Source of the DNA: Egaibacter sp046050465 | GTDB lineage: Bacteria > Pseudomonadota > Gammaproteobacteria > Burkholderiales > Burkholderiaceae_C | Direction of reading: 5' to 3' | DNA: 64,000 nt | Assembly (NCBI GenBank): GCA_046050465.1 | Contig: JBJOPS010000023.1 | Location: forward strand, 8,990-72,989 | Made by a program: the position numbers and the translations under genes | Shown here: positions 35,955-42,778 of the stretch, one piece after another | Position numbering within the stretch: the first letter of the stretch is position 1 | Layout of the letters: the number at the start of each line of letters is the position of its first letter | Notes under the pieces: model-generated | What the model was told of the DNA's origin: nothing | What the model saw: only the letters and a program-made list of their open reading frames with translations | The model's database searches: none

Positions 35955-36874
35955 TGGAATCCTATGCATTGCTGCTGGCTGCCACGCTGAACGCAGGCAC
36001 GGTTCTGGCGCTGGCCTCGCTCGGGTTACTGATCAACGAGAAGGTCGGCATCGTGAACCTTGGCGCCGAGGGCATGATGCTGTGCGCGGCCATTGCCGGG
36101 TTTGCTACCGTGGTTCACACGGGCAATGACTGGCTGGGTTTTACTGCGGGCATTGCAGTGGGCGCTGCGCTGGCCGCCATCTTTGGCGTGCTGGTGATCT
36201 GGCTCAACACCAACCAGTTTGCCACCGGGCTGGCGCTCACGCTGTTTGGCACGGGTTTCTCGGCCTTTGTCGGCACCTCGTTTGTGCAGGCCAAGATTTC
36301 GGACCGTGCCAGCTACGCCATTGCGGGGCTGTCAGACATTCCACTGGTTGGCCCCGCGCTGTTTCGGCACCACCCGCTGGTGTACCTGACGGTGGTTTTC
36401 GCGCTGGCCCTGATCTGGTTTTTGTACCGCACGCGCAGCGGTCTGGTGATGCGCAGCGTGGGCGAAAGCCCCGAGTCGGCCCATGCGCTGGGGTATCCGG
36501 TGCGCCGCATCCGCCTTGCAGCCGTGGTGATTGGCGGGGCGTTGTGTGGCGTGGCAGGTGCTTATATTTCGGTGATCTACACCCCCTTGTGGGTGGAGGG
36601 CATGGTGGCCGGCAAGGGCTGGATTGCGCTGGCCCTGACGACGTTTGCTACCTGGCGCCCGGCACGGGTGCTGCTGGGTGCCTATCTCTTTGGCGGCGTG
36701 ACGATGCTGCAGTTTCACCTGCAGGGCGGCGGCGTGGATGTGCCCAGTCAGTTCCTGAGCATGCTGCCTTATGTGGCCACCATCGTCGTGCTGGCGCTGA
36801 TTTCCCGCAACCCGCAGTGGATACGCATCAACATGCCGGCGTCGATTGGCAAGCCTTTTTACCCCGGATCCTGA
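35954..36874 (+). CDS. Nucleoside ABC importer permease 2
   Basis: A 306-residue permease, second of the pair. Family blocks are LGLLINEKVGIVNLGAEGMM, LNTNQFATGLALTLFGTGFS and TRSGLVMRSVGESPESAHALGYPVRRIRL, which includes the conserved loop that docks on the ATPase. About eight to nine membrane helices are present. It overlaps the preceding stop by one base (TAATG). It corresponds to YufQ/NupQ-like subunits of nucleoside importers. Confidence 0.93.
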   Translation: MESYALLLAATLNAGTVLALASLGLLINEKVGIVNLGAEGMMLCAAIAGFATVVHTGNDWLGFTAGIAVGAALAAIFGVLVIWLNTNQFATGLALTLFGTGFSAFVGTSFVQAKISDRASYAIAGLSDIPLVGPALFRHHPLVYLTVVFALALIWFLYRTRSGLVMRSVGESPESAHALGYPVRRIRLAAVVIGGALCGVAGAYISVIYTPLWVEGMVAGKGWIALALTTFATWRPARVLLGAYLFGGVTMLQFHLQGGGVDVPSQFLSMLPYVATIVVLALISRNPQWIRINMPASIGKPFYPGS

Positions 36875-36938
36875 TTTTTCCGGTTCATAATTGACCCTTT
36901 TTAACCCTGCTTCAACCTTCTCCAAACAAGGAATTGAC

Positions 36939-38102
36939 ATGACTGATCTGCAAAAACGTTCGCTGCTTAAGCTCGCGGCATTCTCATCTGTGGCTGCCGC
37001 TGCGCTGGTGGGTTGCGGCAAGAAAGAAGAGGCTGCACCCGCCGCCACGGCTCCAGCTTCAGCCCCGGTGGCCGCCGCGCCTGCCAAGGCCGAGCCCCTG
37101 AAAATTGCCTTTGCTTATATTGGCCCGGTTGGTGACGGTGGCTGGACGTTTGCCCACGATAACGGTCGCAAGGCTGTCGAGAAGGAGTTTGGCGACAAGG
37201 TTGTGACCTCGTTCGTCGAAAACGTGCCCGAGTCTGCCGACGCCGAGCGCGTGATTCGCGACATGGCCGCCCAGGGCAACAAGCTGATTTTCGGCACCAC
37301 ATTCGGCTACATGGAGCCCATGCTCAAGGTGGCTGCCGACACCAAAGGCGTGATGCTGGAGCACGCCACCGGCTACAAGCAGGCCGAGAACATGCGCACC
37401 TATGACAGCCGCACCTACGAAGGCGCCTACATGGCGGGCGTGATTGCCGGCAAGATGACCAAGAGCAACACGCTGGGCGTGGTGGCCTCGGTGCCAATTC
37501 CTGAAGTTTTGCGCAACATCAACAGCTTCACGCTGGGTGCCCAGTCCAGCAATCCCAAGGTCAAGACCAAAGTGGTGTGGGTGAACGAGTGGTTCAACCC
37601 ACCCAAAGAGACTGAAGCTGCTACTTCGCTGATTAACGGCGGCGCGGACGTGTTGTTCCAGAATACCGATTCACCGGCTGTTCTGAAAACTGCCCAGGAA
37701 AAAGGCAAACGCGCTTTCGGCTGGGACTCTGACATGACTGCCTATGGCCCCAAAGCCCACCTGGCGTCTGCCGTGATCAACTGGGGTCCGTACTACATCA
37801 AGGCCACCAAAGACGCGCTGGACGGCACCTGGAAGGGTGGCACGGGTTCATGGTGGGGTCATAAGGAAGGTGCAATTGACCTGGTGTCCGTTGCTGAAGA
37901 CGTGCCTGCAGAAACCAAAGCCAGGATTGACGAAATCAAGGCTGGTTTGAAGGCGGGCACCTTCAGTATCTGGAAAGGCCCGATCGTGGGTCAGGATGGC
38001 AAGGAAATTCTGGCTAAAGACGCTGTGGCGGATGACAAATTCCTCGGTGGTGTGAACTTCTACGTCAAGGGCGTGGAAGGCAAGGTTCCCGGCGGCAAGT
38101 AA
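36939..38102 (+). CDS. BMP-family nucleoside-binding lipoprotein
   Basis: A 387-residue periplasmic receiver of the BMP/PnrA family. The lipoprotein signal MTDLQKRSLLKLAAFSS ends in a lipobox ALVGC, with the acyl-accepting Cys about residue 27, followed by an Ala/Pro-rich linker. The binding domain has IAFAYIGPVGDGGWTFAHDN, VIRDMAAQGNKLIFGTTFG and GAYMAGVIAGKMTKSNTLGV. BMP proteins bind purine nucleosides. The ATG at 36939 is preceded by AAGGA; an upstream ATG at 36891 would add residues in front of the signal and is rejected. An adenine deaminase gene follows after a hairpin. Confidence 0.94.
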   Translation: MTDLQKRSLLKLAAFSSVAAAALVGCGKKEEAAPAATAPASAPVAAAPAKAEPLKIAFAYIGPVGDGGWTFAHDNGRKAVEKEFGDKVVTSFVENVPESADAERVIRDMAAQGNKLIFGTTFGYMEPMLKVAADTKGVMLEHATGYKQAENMRTYDSRTYEGAYMAGVIAGKMTKSNTLGVVASVPIPEVLRNINSFTLGAQSSNPKVKTKVVWVNEWFNPPKETEAATSLINGGADVLFQNTDSPAVLKTAQEKGKRAFGWDSDMTAYGPKAHLASAVINWGPYYIKATKDALDGTWKGGTGSWWGHKEGAIDLVSVAEDVPAETKARIDEIKAGLKAGTFSIWKGPIVGQDGKEILAKDAVADDKFLGGVNFYVKGVEGKVPGGK

Positions 38103-38124
38103 GCGGCCGGATTCATTCACGGGA

Positions 38125-38146
38125 AAGCCGCCTTCTGGCGGTTTTC
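38125..38146 (+). terminator. Hairpin between the receptor gene and the adenine deaminase gene
   Basis: AAAGCCGCC-TTCT-GGCGGTTTT, nine pairs with a short T-run, 18 bases before the adenine deaminase start. It probably acts as a partial terminator or 3'-end stabiliser that sets the high receptor / low enzyme ratio. Confidence 0.55.
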
Positions 38147-38163
38147 TACTTCTGGAGGAAGTC

Positions 38164-39201
38164 ATGATCATGCGGCCTATCTCCCTCGATCGTCTGCCCG
38201 ATCTGCTGCGCCGCATGCCAAAAGCTGAACTGCATATGCACATCGAGGGTTCGCTGGAGCCCGAGTTGATTTTTGCACTGGCGCAGCGCAATGGCCTCAC
38301 GTTGCCCTATGCCTCGGTTGAAGATTTGCGTCGAGCCTACGCTTTTACCAACCTGCAGAGTTTTCTGGATATCTATTACGCCGGGGCCAGTGTGTTGCTG
38401 CATGAGCAGGACTTTTACGACATGACCCACGCCTACCTTGCGCGGGCTGCTATCGACAATATAGTGCATGCAGAGTTGTTTTTTGACCCGCAAACCCATA
38501 CGGCGCGTGGAGTGCCCATGGAAACGGTTGTCAATGGCCTGTACCGTGCCTGTATGGATGCGAAGACCGAGTTTGGCATCAGTGCCGCACTGATCATGTG
38601 TTTTGTGCGCCACCTGTCAGAGCAGGAAGCGTTTGAAACACTGGAACAGGCACTGCCCTATCGCGACAAGATCATTGGTGTGGGCCTTGACTCGGGCGAG
38701 GTGGGCAACCCGCCTGAAAACTTTGCGCGTGTGTTTGCACGCTGTCGCGAACTGGGGTTCCGTCTGGTGGCGCACGCTGGGGAAGAAGGCCCACCCGCCT
38801 ACATCTGGAGCGCGCTGGACGTGCTGCGGGTGGAGCGCATTGACCACGGTGTGCAGGCTTTCAAAGACCCCGCGCTGATGCAGCGGCTGGTCAAGGACAA
38901 AGTGCCGCTCACGGTGTGCCCGCTATCGAACCTGAAACTGTGTGTGTTCCCCAAACTGGCCGATCACAACCTGGGACTGCTGCTGGACGCGGGTATCGTG
39001 GCTACTGTCAATTCGGATGACCCGGCCTACTTTGGCGGTTATCTGAACGAGAATTTCACACAGACCTTTGCTGCCACCGGTCTTACGGCGCAACACGCCT
39101 ACACGCTGGCCCACAACAGTTTCGATGCCAGCTTCATCGATGCGAACGTCAGGCGAAATTACGTAGACCGGTTGAACGCGGCGTTCGAGGCGCCAATCTG
39201 A
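38164..39201 (+). CDS. Adenine deaminase (adenosine-deaminase superfamily, type of P. aeruginosa PA0148)
   Basis: A 345-residue zinc hydrolase that deaminates adenine (or adenosine) to hypoxanthine (or inosine). Zinc and catalytic motifs: AELHMHIEGSLEPEL (HxH), LVAHAGEEGPPAYIW (His and catalytic Glu), RIDHGVQAF (His) and VNSDDPAYFGGYLNENF (Asp-Asp). The stretches AYAFTNLQSFLDIYYAGA and HAELFFDPQTHTARG match the adenine-specific bacterial and fungal subgroup better than classical adenosine deaminase. GGAGGA precedes the ATG at 38164. Its position in the nucleoside-importer operon feeds hypoxanthine to XdhAB. Substrate choice between adenine and adenosine is inference. Confidence 0.88.
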   Translation: MIMRPISLDRLPDLLRRMPKAELHMHIEGSLEPELIFALAQRNGLTLPYASVEDLRRAYAFTNLQSFLDIYYAGASVLLHEQDFYDMTHAYLARAAIDNIVHAELFFDPQTHTARGVPMETVVNGLYRACMDAKTEFGISAALIMCFVRHLSEQEAFETLEQALPYRDKIIGVGLDSGEVGNPPENFARVFARCRELGFRLVAHAGEEGPPAYIWSALDVLRVERIDHGVQAFKDPALMQRLVKDKVPLTVCPLSNLKLCVFPKLADHNLGLLLDAGIVATVNSDDPAYFGGYLNENFTQTFAATGLTAQHAYTLAHNSFDASFIDANVRRNYVDRLNAAFEAPI

Positions 39202-39270
39202 CCGATTGCCGCCGCCAGCCCAGCTGGCATGCGCTTCAAAGGCGCGCGACAGTGCTTGGGATTAGGGGTT

Positions 39271-39837
39271 TCAGGCGCGTGCGGCAGGAACCCAGAGTTG
39301 CAGACGCGGCAGCATCAGGCGGTAAGGTGCCAGCAGCACGGCGGCCATCAGCCATTTCACGCCCAGGTCGCCAGCGGCAAGCATGCGCCAGTCCAGATCG
39401 GTCCCGGCAAACGCGAGGAAGAAGAACAGGCCGGTATCGATGACCGAGGCCACCAGCGAGCCAATGAACGGCGCCTTCCACCACGACAGGGTACGCAGGC
39501 GGTTGAAGGCCACGATGTCCAGCAGCTGCCCGATGATGAAGGCAATGCCTGACGCCACGGCGATGCGCCAGGGCGCCAGCGCCAGGGACGCAACCACGGC
39601 AATGGCAAAGCCAGCCCAGGCCACGCGGCGCGCGGCGGTGGCACCGACGGCGCGGTTGGTCAGGTCGGTCACCAAAAAGGCGACCGGGAAGGTGAAGGCA
39701 CCCCAGGTCAGCCAGTCGTTGATGGGGAATTGCACAAGATAATTGGACGAGGCAATGACAATCAGCATCGCCAGAATCGGGCGCCACAGCTGGGTCAGCC
39801 TGGGCGTCATGAGGGAGGTGGGGGTGGGCGTGTTCAT
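39271..39837 (-). CDS. VUT family transporter (YhhQ-like, queuosine precursor)
   Basis: A 188-residue membrane protein of the VUT/YhhQ family, which imports queuosine precursors (preQ0/preQ1). Six hydrophobic segments; the family marks are NYLVQFPINDWLTWGAFTFP, FLVTDLTNRAVGATAARRVA and FIIGQLLDIVAFNRLRTLSW, plus SLVASVIDTGLFFFLAF. The ATG at 39837 (MNTPTPTSL) is used; an internal ATG at 39810 is also possible. It lies between adenine and guanine deaminase genes on the opposite strand, consistent with a 7-deazapurine/purine neighbourhood. Confidence 0.88.
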   Translation of the reverse strand: MNTPTPTSLMTPRLTQLWRPILAMLIVIASSNYLVQFPINDWLTWGAFTFPVAFLVTDLTNRAVGATAARRVAWAGFAIAVVASLALAPWRIAVASGIAFIIGQLLDIVAFNRLRTLSWWKAPFIGSLVASVIDTGLFFFLAFAGTDLDWRMLAAGDLGVKWLMAAVLLAPYRLMLPRLQLWVPAARA

Positions 39838-39948
39838 GGCCAGCATTATCGCAGGTGGCACTTTTTTGCCTGCTGGACGTACGCTTTATGGAAATTATTC
39901 GCTTGCGCGTATTGGCTGGCCGCCAGGATTGAGTAAGCTGTGGCCAAC

Positions 39949-41244
39949 ATGAAAGCCTACCGATCATCCATCCTCCGATTCGCCCCTGACCGGGCGCCGA
40001 GCCACGCCGCCGTGCTGGAAGAAGACGGGCTGCTGGTGGTCGCACCCAACGCGGCAGGCGTGCAGGCAGTGAAGGCCGTGGGGCCGTACCATGCCCTGAT
40101 TGGCCAGTTCCCCGGCATCACCGTGGAGCACCTGCCGGGGCGCATCATCGCGCCCGGTTTTGTGGACCTGCACATCCACTACCCGCAGACCGATGTGATC
40201 GGCTCACCCGCACCGGGTTTGCTGCCCTGGCTGGAAAACTACACATTTCCGGAGGAAAAACGCTTCTCGGCCCGCGAATACAGTGCACAAGCAGCTACTT
40301 TTTTTATAGCGGAATTGTTGCGCAACGGGGTGACAACGGCGCTCACCTTTGCCACCTCGCACCCTGAATCGGTCAATGCCCTGTTCGCGCAAGCGCAGGC
40401 GAACGGCATGCGCATGATCACCGGCAAATGCCTGCAAGACCGCCACTCGCCCGATGGCGTGCGCGATGAAACCGAACTAAGCCTGATCGACTCCGAGGCG
40501 CTTATCCAGCGCTGGCATGGCAAGGGCCGCCTGGGCTACGCCATCACCCCGCGTTTTGCACCCAGCTGCACCGATGCCCAGCTGCGCGGCGCGGGCGAGC
40601 TGGCCACCAAATACCCGAGCGTGTGGATTCAGTCGCATGTGGCCGAAAACAGGGACGAAATCGCCTGGGCACGTGAGCTGTTCCCCAACTCACGCAGTTA
40701 TCTCGCCACCTACGCCGACTTTGACCTGATGCGTGACCGCGCCATCTACGCCCATTGCATCCACTTCGACGACGACGACCGTGCCCTGATGCGCGAAACC
40801 GGCGCGGCAGCGGCCGTCAGCCCCACCAGCAACCTGTTTCTGGGCAGTGGTTTTTTTGACTATGAGGGCGCAGACCGCGTGGGTTACCGCTACGGCCTGG
40901 CCAGCGACGTGGGCGGCGGCACCTCGTTCAGCCCGTTTCACACCATGCTGGCGGCATATTACGTGGGCCGCGAGGGCCAGACCAAGCCGGGCCTGTCTTT
41001 GAGTCCGCAACATTTGTGGTGGCAGCACACGGCCGGTGCCGCCAGCGCGCTGCGGCTGGACGGTGTGATCGGCAACCTGCAACCCGGCTGCGAGGCGGAC
41101 TTCGTGGTGCTGAACCCGCAGGCAACCCCGCTGCTGGCGCGCAAAACCGCGCGGGCGGCCAATCTGGACGAACTGCTGTTTGCCATGATCGTGCTGGGGG
41201 ACGACCGGCTGATCGAAAAAGCCGTTATTTCAGGTCGAAATTGA
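39949..41244 (+). CDS. guaD: Guanine deaminase
   Basis: Guanine deaminase (431 aa), an amidohydrolase converting guanine to xanthine. Metal motifs: FVDLHIHYPQTDVIGSPAPG (HxH), WIQSHVAENRDEI (His), YAHCIHFDDDDRAL (His) and LASDVGGGTSFSPFHTM (Asp). The DLHIHYPQTD stretch and the PWLENYTFPEEKRF stretch are specific to GuaD. The ATG at 39949 is preferred to a GTG nine bases upstream. It complements adenine deaminase and XdhAB in purine breakdown. A tract near 40284-40312 resembles the head of the short repeat but is too short to call. A full copy lies 4 bases after the stop. Confidence 0.95.
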   Translation: MKAYRSSILRFAPDRAPSHAAVLEEDGLLVVAPNAAGVQAVKAVGPYHALIGQFPGITVEHLPGRIIAPGFVDLHIHYPQTDVIGSPAPGLLPWLENYTFPEEKRFSAREYSAQAATFFIAELLRNGVTTALTFATSHPESVNALFAQAQANGMRMITGKCLQDRHSPDGVRDETELSLIDSEALIQRWHGKGRLGYAITPRFAPSCTDAQLRGAGELATKYPSVWIQSHVAENRDEIAWARELFPNSRSYLATYADFDLMRDRAIYAHCIHFDDDDRALMRETGAAAAVSPTSNLFLGSGFFDYEGADRVGYRYGLASDVGGGTSFSPFHTMLAAYYVGREGQTKPGLSLSPQHLWWQHTAGAASALRLDGVIGNLQPGCEADFVVLNPQATPLLARKTARAANLDELLFAMIVLGDDRLIEKAVISGRN

Positions 41245-41248
41245 CCTC

Positions 41249-41291
41249 TATCCCTTACCGAATATGCGTAATTAGCTATTAAAAGTATAGC
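41249..41291 (-). repeat. Dispersed short repeat after guaD
   Basis: Minus-strand intergenic copy: GCTATACTTTTAATAGCTAA, then TTACGCATATTCGGTAAGGG. It lies 4 bases after the guaD stop and 70 bases before dcd. Confidence 0.8.
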
Positions 41292-41360
41292 AAACGCCGT
41301 GAGCGAGGCTTCACACGCAATGGCTTGCCTACAATCCTCCGCATTCCGGAGATTTATCAG

Positions 41361-41933
41361 ATGAGCATCAAAAGCGACAAATGGATACGCCGCATGGCCG
41401 AGACCACCGGCATGATCGAGCCGTTCGAGCCCGGCCAGATTCGCCAGGCCGACGGCAAAAAAATCATCTCTTATGGCACCAGCAGCTACGGCTACGACAT
41501 CCGCTGCGCGCCCGAATTCAAGGTGTTCACCAACATCCACAGCACCGTGGTGGACCCGAAGAACTTTGACGAAAAAAGCTTCGTCGATTTCCATGATGAG
41601 GTGTGCATCATCCCGCCCAACAGTTTTGCACTGGCGCGCACTGTGGAGTACTTCCGCATTCCGCGCAACGTGCTCACCATCTGCCTGGGCAAAAGCACCT
41701 ACGCACGCTGCGGCATCATCGTCAACGTGACGCCGTTTGAGCCCGAGTGGGAAGGCTATGTGACGCTGGAGTTCTCCAATACCACGCCGCTGCCCGCCAA
41801 AATCTACGCGGGCGAGGGCTGCGCCCAGGTGCTATTCTTCGAGAGCGACAAGGACGATGTGTGTGAGACCAGCTACAAAGACCGCGGTGGCAAATACCAG
41901 GGGCAGGTTGGGGTGACGTTGCCGAAGGCTTGA
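41361..41933 (+). CDS. dcd: dCTP deaminase
   Basis: Dcd (190 aa) deaminates dCTP to dUTP, supplying dTMP synthesis. Family marks: [73 protein letters not shown] (with the catalytic Glu region after it, [19 protein letters not shown]) and [12 protein letters not shown]. Full length. The frame opens earlier (41325), but homology and a normal Dcd start point to the ATG at 41361. Confidence 0.96.
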   Translation: MSIKSDKWIRRMAETTGMIEPFEPGQIRQADGKKIISYGTSSYGYDIRCAPEFKVFTNIHSTVVDPKNFDEKSFVDFHDEVCIIPPNSFALARTVEYFRIPRNVLTICLGKSTYARCGIIVNVTPFEPEWEGYVTLEFSNTTPLPAKIYAGEGCAQVLFFESDKDDVCETSYKDRGGKYQGQVGVTLPKA

Positions 41934-41943
41934 AAGACGCTCC

Positions 41944-42023
41944 GTGGTGAGTTGGGAGGTCGTGTTTGCCGAGCAGGCTCTCATGCGTGGTTCATGCGGG
42001 CCTGCTGCTCGGCCGCCTCACTC
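41944..42023 (+). pseudogene. Inverted, truncated copy of the toxin gene start
   Basis: Bases 41944-41983 (GTGGTGAGTTGGGAGGTCGT, then GTTTGCCGAGCAGGCTCTCA) match 38 of 40 bases of the start of the toxin gene, which runs the other way (reverse complement of 42245-42284). On the plus strand they read VVSWEVVFAEQAL and then diverge and stop near 42023. The 10 bases before also recall the end of the antitoxin gene. The result is a 40-bp inverted repeat enclosing the toxin gene. Confidence 0.8.
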
Positions 42024-42284
42024 ATAGTGCGTCCACATACGCAAGACCCGAACAGCTCTCTCTTTGGCGAAAATCTCATACACCATTCGGTGCTGAATAT
42101 TGATGCGGCGCGAGTAAGCGCCGGTCAGGTCTCCGACCAACTCCTCGTACGGTGGCGGGTTTTGAAGAGGATTGGCGGCAATCACTGCGAGCAATTCTTG
42201 CGCCTTGGGCTTGAGCCCGCTGGCTGCCAACTTCTGTGCATCTTTGAGAGCCTGCTTGGCAAACACAACCTCCCAACTCACCAC
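42018..42284 (-). CDS. Txe/YoeB family toxin (RelE/ParE superfamily)
   Basis: An 88-residue toxin of the Txe/YoeB group, mRNA interferases that cut ribosome-bound mRNA. It starts MVSWEVVFAKQALKDAQKL and ends with the catalytic-core residues: NPPPYEELVGDLTGAYSRRI (with the conserved Glu and Arg), HRMVYEIF and VRVLRMWTHYE, the typical His-Tyr ending. It overlaps the antitoxin gene by 7 bases, the normal order (antitoxin first). The first 40 bases are also present in inverted orientation at 41944-41983. Confidence 0.92.
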   Translation of the reverse strand: MVSWEVVFAKQALKDAQKLAASGLKPKAQELLAVIAANPLQNPPPYEELVGDLTGAYSRRINIQHRMVYEIFAKERAVRVLRMWTHYE

Positions 42285-42520
42285 TTGAGTGCCTTCGCAC
42301 TTTTTGCCAACGGTTGCGCCATACCTGCCTTGATGGACTCGCGCATGCCTGGCACTGCGAGCAGGTACAACGTCTCTTGAATTGCATTCCAGTCTTCAGC
42401 CGACAGCAAAACAGCACTTGAGCGCTTTCCGGAAATGATGATCGGTTCATGAGACGCTGCCGCCTCATCAATGATTCGGTATAAATTTGAGCGAGCTTCG
42501 CTGGCGGTAAGTGCATGCAT
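42278..42520 (-). CDS. YefM/Phd family antitoxin
   Basis: An 80-residue antitoxin with the Phd/YefM fold: MHALTASEARSNLYRIIDEA, HEPIIISGKRSSAVLLSAED and YLLAVPGMRESIKAG. The N-terminal half binds DNA and the C-terminal tail neutralises the toxin. The frame is open to 42547, but the predicted -10 box covers that position, so the ATG at 42520 (AGGGA upstream) is the real start. It should repress its own promoter together with the toxin. Confidence 0.92.
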   Translation of the reverse strand: MHALTASEARSNLYRIIDEAAASHEPIIISGKRSSAVLLSAEDWNAIQETLYLLAVPGMRESIKAGMAQPLAKSAKALKW

Positions 42521-42546
42521 ATTGTTTCCCTTTGGAGATGCATTCA

Positions 42547-42575
42547 ATGGTACGTAATACCGTACGTATTGTCAA
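42547..42575 (-). promoter_or_regulatory. Toxin-antitoxin promoter with duplicated operator
   Basis: On the minus strand TTGACA (42570-42575), a 17-base spacer and TACCAT (42547-42552) form a good sigma-70 promoter. The spacer holds TACGTAC-GGTAT-TACGTAC, a direct repeat that is a likely binding site for the antitoxin. Confidence 0.8.
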
Positions 42576-42778
42576 CGACTCAATGCAACGCAACAGCGGG
42601 GCTAACGTCCGGGGCTAATGTCCGGGGTGATGCACTACTGGGAAAACCCGACTCCATCAGAGCGGATGTTTACGAATACTTCCTTGGCATGTGTAGTGGC
42701 CTTCGGATTTCCTGTGGCAAACTCGCCCGCTCGAATTTCAACAACCATGAAAATCCGCACCACTTTGGTGCAAAACCA

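Noticed and set aside
42548..42778. A gene between the antitoxin and tex
   Set aside because: Open frames there show no family pattern; the only structure is a 13-base direct repeat, GGGGCTAAYGTCC.
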